Assembly: GCA_031289895.1 (NCBI GenBank)
Contig: JAITOP010000353.1
Location: forward strand, 1-11,332
Source: Prevotellaceae bacterium
GTDB taxonomy: Bacteria; Bacteroidota; Bacteroidia; Bacteroidales; UBA932
Direction of reading: 5' to 3'
DNA: 11,332 nucleotides
Part shown: positions 1 through 5,572 of the stretch, one piece after another
Position numbering within the stretch: the stretch's first letter is position 1
Layout: each line of letters begins with the position of its first letter
Notes under the pieces: model-generated
Databases searched by the model: none
Told to the model about the DNA's origin: nothing
What the model saw: the letters and a program-made list of their open reading frames with translations, nothing else
Translations under genes and position numbers: made by a program

Positions 1-85
1 GAAATTAATTATAAGTTATAAATTGTCCTGCAATAGCGTGTGGCGACCTCTGTCGTGTTGGCATCATTGCGGGCTTGTGTGTTAG

Positions 86-154
86 CGTCATTGCGGGCTT
101 GACCCGCAATCTCCTCATATAAACGGGGGATTGCGGGTCAAGCCCGCAATGACG
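86..154. repeat. long palindromic intergenic repeat with 29-bp arms
   Basis: The left arm (86-114) and right arm (126-154) are reverse complements over 29 bases except for one position, which would be a G:U wobble in RNA, around an 11-base loop (115-125). Each arm is itself a small hairpin with stem TTGCGGG/CCCGCAA and a 5-base loop (91-109 and 131-149), so the element can fold as one long stem or as two short ones. A truncated copy of the arm (TCATTGCGGGCTTG) sits just upstream at 64-77. Dispersed palindromes with this GCGGGTCAAGCCCGC core occur between genes in many bacteria. There is no T-tract directly after it, so a terminator role is not supported. Confidence 0.85.
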
Positions 155-169
155 GAAAATAGCACCTCA

Positions 170-199
170 AAAAAAGTTTTAGCCAAAAAAGTTTTAACC
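170..199. repeat. 15-bp direct repeat, two copies
   Basis: AAAAAAGTTTTAGCC (170-184) is followed directly by AAAAAAGTTTTAACC (185-199), with one mismatch. It is followed by TGAAAAAGCAC (200-210), an 11-mer that recurs at 2865-2875 right after the 16-bp tandem array upstream of lgt. No function can be assigned. Confidence 0.75.
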
Positions 200-213
200 T
201 GAAAAAGCACAAT

Positions 214-291
214 TAACTTCCTCTAACTTCTCTAACTTCTTTAATTTCTCTAACTTCTTGATTCTTGGTTCTTATTTCTTGCTTCTTTCTT
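214..291. repeat. CT-rich degenerate tandem repeat
   Basis: TAACTTC units start at 214, 224, 233 and 251, with a TAATTTC variant at 242, giving a 9-10 bp period. The run then decays into TTCTT-rich sequence up to about 291. The strand is almost purely pyrimidine apart from the repeated AA step. It probably arose by slippage. It is not coding in any convincing frame. Confidence 0.65.
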
Positions 292-374
292 CATAAATGC
301 AATCTTGTACGTTTATGCAAAACTCCGGTGTTTATTTAAAATTAAATTATTTTTCAACTATCGCATTATTTTAA

Positions 375-405
375 CTTGTTTTATACAAAAAAATACATAA
401 CTTTG
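375..405 (+). promoter_or_regulatory. Bacteroidota-type promoter of the AbiE operon
   Basis: TAACTTTG at 398-405 matches the -7 consensus TAnnTTTG exactly. CTTG at 375-378 is a three-of-four match to the -33 TTTG, with a 19-bp spacer, which is the usual distance. Transcription would start near 410-413. That leaves only about 6 bases before the ATG at 418 but about 24 before the ATG at 436, which bears on the start choice for the antitoxin. Confidence 0.6.
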
Positions 406-417
406 TGAACTCTAAAT

Positions 418-1014
418 ATGATTTTTTTGCAAAAAATGAATAATTCAAATGAAAATAAAACTACCGTTTCGGTTATTAACGATAGCCCCGACTCGGTATT
501 TAGGTTGACGGATATAAGCATGCTTATCGGCGAAACTAATTTTAATTCTATAAATCAGAAATTAAATTATTATGTCCGCAACAAAAAAATTCTAAGTCCG
601 AGACGTGGAATATACACTAAACTTGCTTATTCGCACCAAGAACTTGCCAACAAAATATACACGCCGTCGTATGTATCGCTGGAAACTGTGCTTAGTCAAA
701 GTGGAATTATACAGCAAGCCGATTATGCAATAACATCGGTAAGTTACTTGTCGCGGCAGATAAACGTTGCTGATAAAATATTTTCATATCATAAATTTAA
801 AGGCGAAGTGTTGGTTAATCCATTGGGAATTAAAAGAATAGACAGTGTAAATATTGCAATTCCAGAAAGAGCGTTTTTAGATTTGCTTTATTTGGGCAAA
901 CAATACGATTTTAATATCAATACTCTGAATAAAAGAATTATAAATAAATTATTGCCGATATATCATTCAAAAAAATTATCGGAACTTGTAAAAAAACTAT
1001 TTAAAAATGACTGA
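418..1014 (+). CDS. abiEi: AbiEi-family antitoxin (type IV toxin-antitoxin)
   Basis: This is the likely antitoxin and transcriptional repressor of an AbiE module. Residues about 28-67 look like the family's N-terminal winged helix-turn-helix, ending in the typical SPRRGIY turn. They are followed by the AbiEi core: YVSLETVLSQSGI at about 85-97, then the ITSVS and ADKIFSYHKF segments, and the PERAFLDLLYLG helix. The length (198 residues) suits the short Bacteroidota AbiEi forms. The toxin gene follows with an 8-base overlap, as expected for this system. The start is uncertain: ATG 436 (giving MNNSNENK) fits the promoter at 398-405 better than ATG 418, which would have an almost leaderless mRNA. 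Family members bind inverted repeats in their own promoter. I saw no clear operator pair here, although the repeats upstream are candidates. Family identity is fairly sure; repression is inferred from the family. Confidence 0.85.
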   Translation: MIFLQKMNNSNENKTTVSVINDSPDSVFRLTDISMLIGETNFNSINQKLNYYVRNKKILSPRRGIYTKLAYSHQELANKIYTPSYVSLETVLSQSGIIQQADYAITSVSYLSRQINVADKIFSYHKFKGEVLVNPLGIKRIDSVNIAIPERAFLDLLYLGKQYDFNINTLNKRIINKLLPIYHSKKLSELVKKLFKND

Positions 1015-1690
1015 CATAAATAAATACAGATTTCTGATAATACAGATATTAAAAGATATTTATTCGGATATTGAATTATCTAATTATCTTGCACTTAAAG
1101 GCGAAACTGCATTAATGCTTTTTTATGATTTGCCGCGAATTTCGGTTGATTTGGATTTTAATTTACTTGACCACAGCAAAGAAAAATTGGTGCTGGGAAA
1201 ATTAAAAACTATTTTGTTTAATTATGGAAATATTTTTGATTTGGCGATTATTTTTTTCGGACAAACAATAACGCTTAGCTACGGTGTAGAAGGCAAAAGA
1301 ACAAAAGTAGAAATTTCAAAACAAGAATCTGATAATCACTACGAAATAAAAAATTTGCTGGGAATAAATATGCTTGTAATGACTATCGACGATATGTTTG
1401 CACATAAATTATGCGACTTGTCGGAATCGGGAACGGCATTTAACAGAAATGTTTTCGACAGTTGGTTTTTAATGAGCAAAAAAGCACCGATAAATAATTT
1501 AATAGTACAATCGCGAACAAAAATGTATTTGAACGACTACCTCAGAAAATGTGTAAACAAACTACAATCAATGAGCGACTTCGAGTTGTCGGAAAATCTT
1601 GAAAATTTAGTTGGCACGAGAACTAAAAATTTTATCGACACAAAATTATTGACTGAAACTGTTAATTTATTTAATTTTTACAGAAGATAG
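1007..1690 (+). CDS. abiEii: AbiEii/AbiGii-family nucleotidyltransferase toxin
   Basis: This is the toxin partner, a DNA polymerase beta-like nucleotidyltransferase (227 residues). The first motif is LALKGETALMLFYDLPRISVD at about 28-48. It carries the K-G-x-T-A loop and the two metal-binding aspartates of the DLD triplet (D48 and D50), with the conserved R44 and S46 before them. Later motifs are KVEISK (about 100-105), a DDMFAHKL helix with K134, and the NRNVFDSWF segment with D151, matching the family's R(D/N)xxD block. One oddity is that the usual KGGT loop reads KGET here. Family members are bacteriostatic or phage-exclusion toxins that transfer nucleotides to an RNA target, and some modify tRNA 3' ends; the target here is unknown. 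The ATG lies inside the end of the antitoxin gene (ATGACTGA), which suggests translational coupling. The gene is convergent with lgt, 34 bases away. Confidence 0.88.
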   Translation: MTDINKYRFLIIQILKDIYSDIELSNYLALKGETALMLFYDLPRISVDLDFNLLDHSKEKLVLGKLKTILFNYGNIFDLAIIFFGQTITLSYGVEGKRTKVEISKQESDNHYEIKNLLGINMLVMTIDDMFAHKLCDLSESGTAFNRNVFDSWFLMSKKAPINNLIVQSRTKMYLNDYLRKCVNKLQSMSDFELSENLENLVGTRTKNFIDTKLLTETVNLFNFYRR

Positions 1691-1724
1691 CAAATTATTA
1701 TTTCATAAAAAATATTGCGTTTTT

Positions 1725-2750
1725 CTAATTTGCAGTTCTTAATATTACTTTAAAATATCGCCACAGCGCAACAACAAAACAAATAACAATAATAGGAATA
1801 CTTAATTTTTGCCCTATATTGATTGCCATTTCTTTTTCCGCCTCAATTTGTTCCATTTTTATAAATTCGATGAAAAATCTAAACAGAAAAATCAATCCCA
1901 AAAACAATGCAAAACATAAACCTTTATATGCAAACAAACGTTTATACGCAAACAGCGATACGACAAACAAAAACAGGTAAAACAAACATTCGTATAACTG
2001 TGCAGGATGCCTCAATATTCCCATTCCCTGCTTTGAATATTCCCATTTGCCATCGACTTGTTGCACAGTCATTTCAAAATTATCGAATTTCAAATTATCG
2101 GAATCGCCCATTAAATTAAAAAACACTGTTTTTGCAGCATAATCATTTGGTTTATCGTATATTAATCTGCACGTTATGGGAGCAAATCCATCTGAGGCTT
2201 CGCCTGTTTTTTCAACATAAATATCGGGCATATCAGAGCGGTCGCAGGCATAATAAATATCGCCGCAAAATACAATTCCTTTATCCGATTTCGTCTGTAT
2301 TCCAACAATTTCGGAATTGCAAAAATTTCCAAACCTGATAAATGCTGACATTAATAATGCGGGAATTATAAGCGCATCAAATATTTTCCATAACGAAAGA
2401 TTATATTTTTTCCCGTAAATTTTGAAAAAGATAATGGTTGCCAAAAATACGCCCGCCACTCCGCCGTGACTTGCTAATCCGCCTTTCCAAGGTTCAAAAA
2501 TTTCCAATATATGATGTGAATAATAATCCCAAGCATAAAAGAAAACGTGTCCCAATCGCGCACCAATAATAGTTCCCGCAATTGCAAAAACGAAAAAATT
2601 ATTTGAAATATTTTTATGCTCAGCATATCCCTGCTTTTGCAAAATTTTATCGAAAACCCAAAGGCAAACAACAAAACCCAACAAAAACAGAAGAGTGTAC
2701 CATCGCGTAGGTAAAAAATTGAATATTACGGGGTCGAAATTATAAATCAT
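1725..2750 (-). CDS. lgt: prolipoprotein diacylglyceryl transferase
   Basis: Lgt is an inner-membrane enzyme that moves a diacylglyceryl group from phosphatidylglycerol to the lipobox cysteine of prolipoproteins, the first step of lipoprotein maturation. The signature blocks are present in order: ARLGHVFFYAWDYY (about 64-77), SHGG with H95, RFGNFCNSEIVG with R139 (the Lgt signature arginine), RHPAQLYE with R247, and FRFFIEFIK (about 290-298). Several hydrophobic helices run through the protein and the C-terminus ends in a membrane segment. At 341 residues it is longer than the roughly 290 of the E. coli enzyme. A soluble, cysteine-containing stretch between R139 and R247 (about 155-245) is where Bacteroidota versions commonly vary. 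Both the GldJ-like protein and the 5'-nucleotidase of this window look like substrates. A candidate -7 box lies 20 bases upstream of the start. Confidence 0.95.
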   Translation of the reverse strand: MIYNFDPVIFNFLPTRWYTLLFLLGFVVCLWVFDKILQKQGYAEHKNISNNFFVFAIAGTIIGARLGHVFFYAWDYYSHHILEIFEPWKGGLASHGGVAGVFLATIIFFKIYGKKYNLSLWKIFDALIIPALLMSAFIRFGNFCNSEIVGIQTKSDKGIVFCGDIYYACDRSDMPDIYVEKTGEASDGFAPITCRLIYDKPNDYAAKTVFFNLMGDSDNLKFDNFEMTVQQVDGKWEYSKQGMGILRHPAQLYECLFYLFLFVVSLFAYKRLFAYKGLCFALFLGLIFLFRFFIEFIKMEQIEAEKEMAINIGQKLSIPIIVICFVVALWRYFKVILRTAN

Positions 2751-2769
2751 AATTTTAAAATTATTTTTG

Positions 2770-2777
2770 CAAAAGTA
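2770..2777 (-). promoter_or_regulatory. candidate -7 promoter box of lgt
   Basis: On the minus strand this reads TACTTTTG, matching TAnnTTTG. It lies 20 bases before the lgt ATG. There is no good TTTG at the -33 distance, which falls at the near edge of the 16-bp tandem array. The call rests on one box only. Confidence 0.4.
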
Positions 2778-2798
2778 AATAAAAAATTAATATGTCTC

Positions 2799-2862
2799 AT
2801 TGTTGATTTGTTTAATTGTTGATTTGTTTAATTGTTGATTTGTTTAATTGTTGATTTGTTTA
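2799..2862. repeat. perfect 4 x 16 bp tandem repeat upstream of lgt
   Basis: The unit ATTGTTGATTTGTTTA occurs four times without a mismatch (2799-2814, 2815-2830, 2831-2846, 2847-2862). A diverged start of a fifth copy may follow (GTTG). Identical copies suggest recent slippage or unequal exchange, so copy number may vary among strains. The array starts 22 bases beyond the presumed lgt -7 box and so covers the region upstream of that promoter. Confidence 0.95.
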
Positions 2863-2902
2863 GTTGAAAAAGCACGCAGATAACGCAGATTAAACGGATT
2901 TA

Positions 2903-3008
2903 CACAGATAAAATCAATTACGAATTACGAAATTACGAATTACGAGGCGCACAGATAAAATCAATTACGAATTACGAAAATTACGAATTACGAGGCACAC
3001 AGATAAAA
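2903..3008. repeat. 47/48-bp direct repeats between the HAD gene and lgt
   Basis: Copy 1 (2903-2949) and copy 2 (2950-2997) both begin CACAGATAAAATCAATTACG and end in ACGAGGC plus one or two bases. They differ by a one-base indel in an A-run and by the last base or two. A third, truncated copy starts at 2998 (CACAGATAAAA). Inside each unit ATTACGA recurs. The sequence just before (2871-2902, ACGCAGATAACGCAGATTAAACG and on) is built from similar CGCAGAT words. No reading frame is supported across it. Confidence 0.85.
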
Positions 3009-3030
3009 GTTAGTAAATAATTCTTAATTC

Positions 3031-3891
3031 TTAATTTTCGTGTGCTTCAAGTAAGATTTCGCCAAATTCTTTTAATGATAAAACAGTGATATGCGGTTGT
3101 GGATTTGCGGATAAAGCAATTTCGTCGGTAGTTTCTCCCGACAAAACTAATATTCCCATTACTCCAGCGTTGTGCGCCATAGCAATGTCGGTATAAATTC
3201 TGTCGCCAATCATTGCTATTTCGTCCGACTGTAAATTGTAACGTTGTTTTATTCCGGCAAGCATATTCGGGTCAGGTTTTCCGAGAACAATGTCGGGTTT
3301 GCGATTGGTAGCATATTCAATACATTTGCAAATAGAACCGCAATCGACCAGCACCACAGGTTTATCTGTCGGGCAAACTTTATCGGGATTTGTTGCGATG
3401 TACGGTATGTTTTGCGAAGCCCACCACGCCGCACGGCACAAACGCGAATATTCAAGCGTCATATCAAACGCCACAATCAAAGCATCAGGCACATCCGCGG
3501 CATCATCGGTTGCTGACTCAAAACCTGCGGCTTCAAATTCTTCAATCATACTCGGAGTGCCAAGCAAAAACAGTCGCTTTGCCAATGGATAATGTATTTT
3601 CAGATAGTCGATAGTTGTAAGCGCTGTTGTGTATATTTTGTCGCGGGTTGTGTCTATTCCGAGTGTTTTCAGTTTTTGCAGATAATCGTTTACGTTTTTT
3701 GATGGATTATTTGTGAGAAACGAATATCCTATTCCAATTTCGGTTAAATCGGATAAGAATTTTTTTGTCCACGAAAAAAGCGACATTCCCATATAAACAG
3801 TGCCATCCATATCAAGTGCGATATGTTTTATTTTGCGTACTTTTTCAAATAATTCATCCTTAGAATATGTTGTTCTGTATTTTTCTGTCAT
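3031..3891 (-). CDS. HAD-superfamily subfamily IIA phosphatase (NagD-like)
   Basis: This is a cytosolic phosphatase of the NagD / p-nitrophenylphosphatase type. All HAD motifs are visible: DMDGTVY with nucleophile D27 and acid/base D29; the FLTNN motif II (T60, N61); GKPDP with K205; and GDRIYTD with D230 and D235. The long insertion between motifs II and III (about 63-200) is the C2 cap typical of subfamily IIA. The length of 286 residues is close to the family's usual 250-300. The substrate cannot be read from sequence: relatives act on UMP/GMP, 2-phosphoglycolate, glycerol-3-phosphate or sugar phosphates. It lies 276 bases downstream of an organophosphate-transporter-like gene on the same strand, but a palindromic repeat separates them, so co-transcription is unproven. 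I saw no convincing -7 box before the ATG. Confidence 0.9.
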   Translation of the reverse strand: MTEKYRTTYSKDELFEKVRKIKHIALDMDGTVYMGMSLFSWTKKFLSDLTEIGIGYSFLTNNPSKNVNDYLQKLKTLGIDTTRDKIYTTALTTIDYLKIHYPLAKRLFLLGTPSMIEEFEAAGFESATDDAADVPDALIVAFDMTLEYSRLCRAAWWASQNIPYIATNPDKVCPTDKPVVLVDCGSICKCIEYATNRKPDIVLGKPDPNMLAGIKQRYNLQSDEIAMIGDRIYTDIAMAHNAGVMGILVLSGETTDEIALSANPQPHITVLSLKEFGEILLEAHEN

Positions 3892-3977
3892 TGGTTTATG
3901 ATTTTTTATTCTTCTGATATTTGTTTGTATTTGAAATTGTTATATTATAAAAATAAATAACCTATAACAGATGGAAT

Positions 3978-4100
3978 GAACCCGTTAGGGTTCAAATGTT
4001 GGTAGAAAACGAATGTCCACACATCACCTCCGACCCCATACGGGGTCGAACAATGAGGAAATTTATACATTTCTACCAACATACAATCCCTATCGGGATT
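3978..4100. repeat. nested palindrome cluster with three short hairpins
   Basis: Three C/G-run hairpins lie here, each with a 4-base loop: GAACCC-GTTA-GGGTTC (3978-3993), CGACCCC-ATAC-GGGGTCG (4031-4048) and AATCCC-TATC-GGGATT (4085-4100). A 13-base perfect inverted repeat, ATGTTGGTAGAAA (3996-4008) and TTTCTACCAACAT (4070-4082), encloses the middle hairpin. Its centre (4039) coincides with that of the middle hairpin (4039.5), so the arms are concentric. Similar modules, often misannotated as short proteins, occur between genes in Bacteroidota genomes as I recall them. A 63-codon minus-strand frame (3945-4136) runs through the element and is almost certainly not a gene. Confidence 0.85.
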
Positions 4101-4167
4101 TTTTTGGTCATCTTTTATAACTTGTTTATTTTCCATACCTAATTATTATGAAAATATTTTTTACACA

Positions 4168-5559
4168 TTAATTTTCAATTATTGTTTTTGCGCGTTCGTA
4201 GCCGTCGGCATTGGCTTTCCACATTAAAAGAAATATCGCCATTCCTGCAATAGCAACTGCAATTACCGAAATATATACAATATTCCAACCAAAATTTGTA
4301 GCAATATATCCAAATCCAAAACCTGAAACAATTGTAGCGGCATAACCTATTAATCCTGTAAAACCATTCGCTGCTGCCGATGCTTTTTTTGTTGCCTGAT
4401 TTGCTGCCGCGATACCGATTAATGCCTGAGGTCCGTAGATAAAAAAGCCTATCAAACAAAATGAAATGCCTGCAAAAACCGAATTAATTTCGTTATTGAA
4501 TGGAATTAACCAAAATATTGCAAACGATAATGCCGTTCCTATCATGCAAAAAACGCAAGTGCGATGTGTGCGTCCGTTTAAGTATTTATCAGTAATCCAG
4601 CCTGCTGCCAACATTCCAACTATTCCTGTAATTTCAAAAGCAGCAACCAACCATCCTGAGTTTGTAGATGAAATTCCTTTGCTTTGCTGTAAAATAGTAG
4701 GTCCCCAATCGAGAACCGAAAATCGAACTATATAAACAAAAAAGTTTGCTATTGCCAATATCCACATCAAAGGATTTCCGAAAACCATTTTACGTAAAAA
4801 CAATTTATATTCTGCCGATTTTTCTTCTTTGCTTGCTGTTTTGTCGCTCATTGTTGTTCCGTCCGGTTCGGGCAAGCCAACAGATGCAGGATTATCGCGA
4901 AGTGTAAACAATAAACCTATTGCGCCTGCAAATGCAATTGCCGATGGAATCCAAAAGCACCATCGCCACGCGCCTGCATGATTTTCGCCTGTTCCAAAAT
5001 GTATCATTATATATCCGCATAAAATGCCGACTACTCCTGCGCCAATTGAATGTGAAGTGTTCCATATTGACATTTTTGTTGACAATTCGGAAGGTTTAAA
5101 CCATTGCGGTAAAAGTCGCGCAACAGGTGGAAATCCGCTACCCTGACAAAATCCGTTTATCAGCAAAGTTATTCCCATAAACAAAATTAAAATATTGGTA
5201 AATTGTGTTCCCGATGTTTCGCCTGTAATCCATGTGCTTATATCTGTTCCGAAACCAAAAGCAAAATTTGATATTGCGCAAAGCATCAAACCTATCGACA
5301 TATAATATCGTGCATTTAAGCGGTCGGCAAAAAATCCGTTTATAAATCGCGATAAGCCGTAAATTACTCCGTTTAAGGTTAAAAATAATCCGAGTTGCGA
5401 TTTAGAAAATCCAAGGTCTGCTTCCATTCCCGGCATTGCAAAACTAAAATTTTTGCGAACAAAATAAAACAGCGCATAGCCAATCATAGTCGCTATAAGT
5501 GTGCGCCATTGCCAATATTTAAGTAATTTTTTAGCGTCAGAATCAGAACTTGTTTTCAT
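4168..5559 (-). CDS. MFS transporter, organophosphate:phosphate antiporter (OPA) family, GlpT/UhpT-like
   Basis: This is an inner-membrane carrier with about 12 helices and 463 residues, the size of GlpT and UhpT. The substrate-binding signatures of the OPA family are visible: YFVRKNFSFAMP with R35 in helix 1 and YIVRFSVLDWGPT with R279 in helix 7, corresponding to the two phosphate-binding arginines of E. coli GlpT (R45 and R269). WNTSHSIGAG with H170 corresponds to GlpT H165. GFCQGSGFPPVARLLPQWF is the helix-4 region and the linker after helix 6 is charged. Family members exchange glycerol-3-phosphate or hexose phosphates for inorganic phosphate; UhpC-type members are sensors. Which substrate applies here is open. 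The ATG is 13 bases after the murF stop codon, so the two are probably one transcript, an unusual partner for a Mur ligase. No terminator hairpin was seen after its stop. Confidence 0.88.
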   Translation of the reverse strand: MKTSSDSDAKKLLKYWQWRTLIATMIGYALFYFVRKNFSFAMPGMEADLGFSKSQLGLFLTLNGVIYGLSRFINGFFADRLNARYYMSIGLMLCAISNFAFGFGTDISTWITGETSGTQFTNILILFMGITLLINGFCQGSGFPPVARLLPQWFKPSELSTKMSIWNTSHSIGAGVVGILCGYIMIHFGTGENHAGAWRWCFWIPSAIAFAGAIGLLFTLRDNPASVGLPEPDGTTMSDKTASKEEKSAEYKLFLRKMVFGNPLMWILAIANFFVYIVRFSVLDWGPTILQQSKGISSTNSGWLVAAFEITGIVGMLAAGWITDKYLNGRTHRTCVFCMIGTALSFAIFWLIPFNNEINSVFAGISFCLIGFFIYGPQALIGIAAANQATKKASAAANGFTGLIGYAATIVSGFGFGYIATNFGWNIVYISVIAVAIAGMAIFLLMWKANADGYERAKTIIEN

Positions 5560-5572
5560 TAGAAATTATATT

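Larger units (their letters stand above)
1..417. other. gene-free, repeat-rich intergenic region
   Basis: No credible coding frame was found here on either strand. Bases 1-60 show nothing recognisable. After that come a partial and then a full copy of a palindromic repeat (61-154), a 15-bp direct repeat (170-199), a CT-rich array with a 9-10 bp period (214-291) and a promoter for the AbiE operon (375-405). It looks like a place where dispersed intergenic repeats have accumulated next to an accessory defence module. If a gene lies to the left, its end is outside the window. Confidence 0.7.

Noticed and set aside
1690..1733. GCAAATTA/TAATTTGC inverted repeat between the convergent AbiEii and lgt genes as a terminator
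   Set aside because: It has an 8-bp, mostly A:T stem with a 28-base loop and no T-tract. Too weak to call.
2799..3008. CRISPR-like array
   Set aside because: The units are directly contiguous with no unique spacers, and no cas genes are in the window. These are plain tandem repeats.
3244..3614. Overlapping plus-strand frames of 74-100 codons opposite the HAD gene
   Set aside because: They lie opposite a gene with every HAD motif intact and encode nothing recognisable. They are frame shadows.
4085..4105. AATCCC/GGGATT hairpin followed by Ts as a plus-strand terminator
   Set aside because: The stem is only 6 bp and no plus-strand gene lies upstream (both neighbours are on the minus strand). 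It is better explained as part of the repeat cluster.
3945..4136. 63-codon minus-strand open frame across the palindrome cluster
   Set aside because: Its coding sequence is made of the hairpins and inverted repeats themselves, it has no recognisable domain, and such frames recur wherever this type of repeat lies. It is treated as repeat, not gene.
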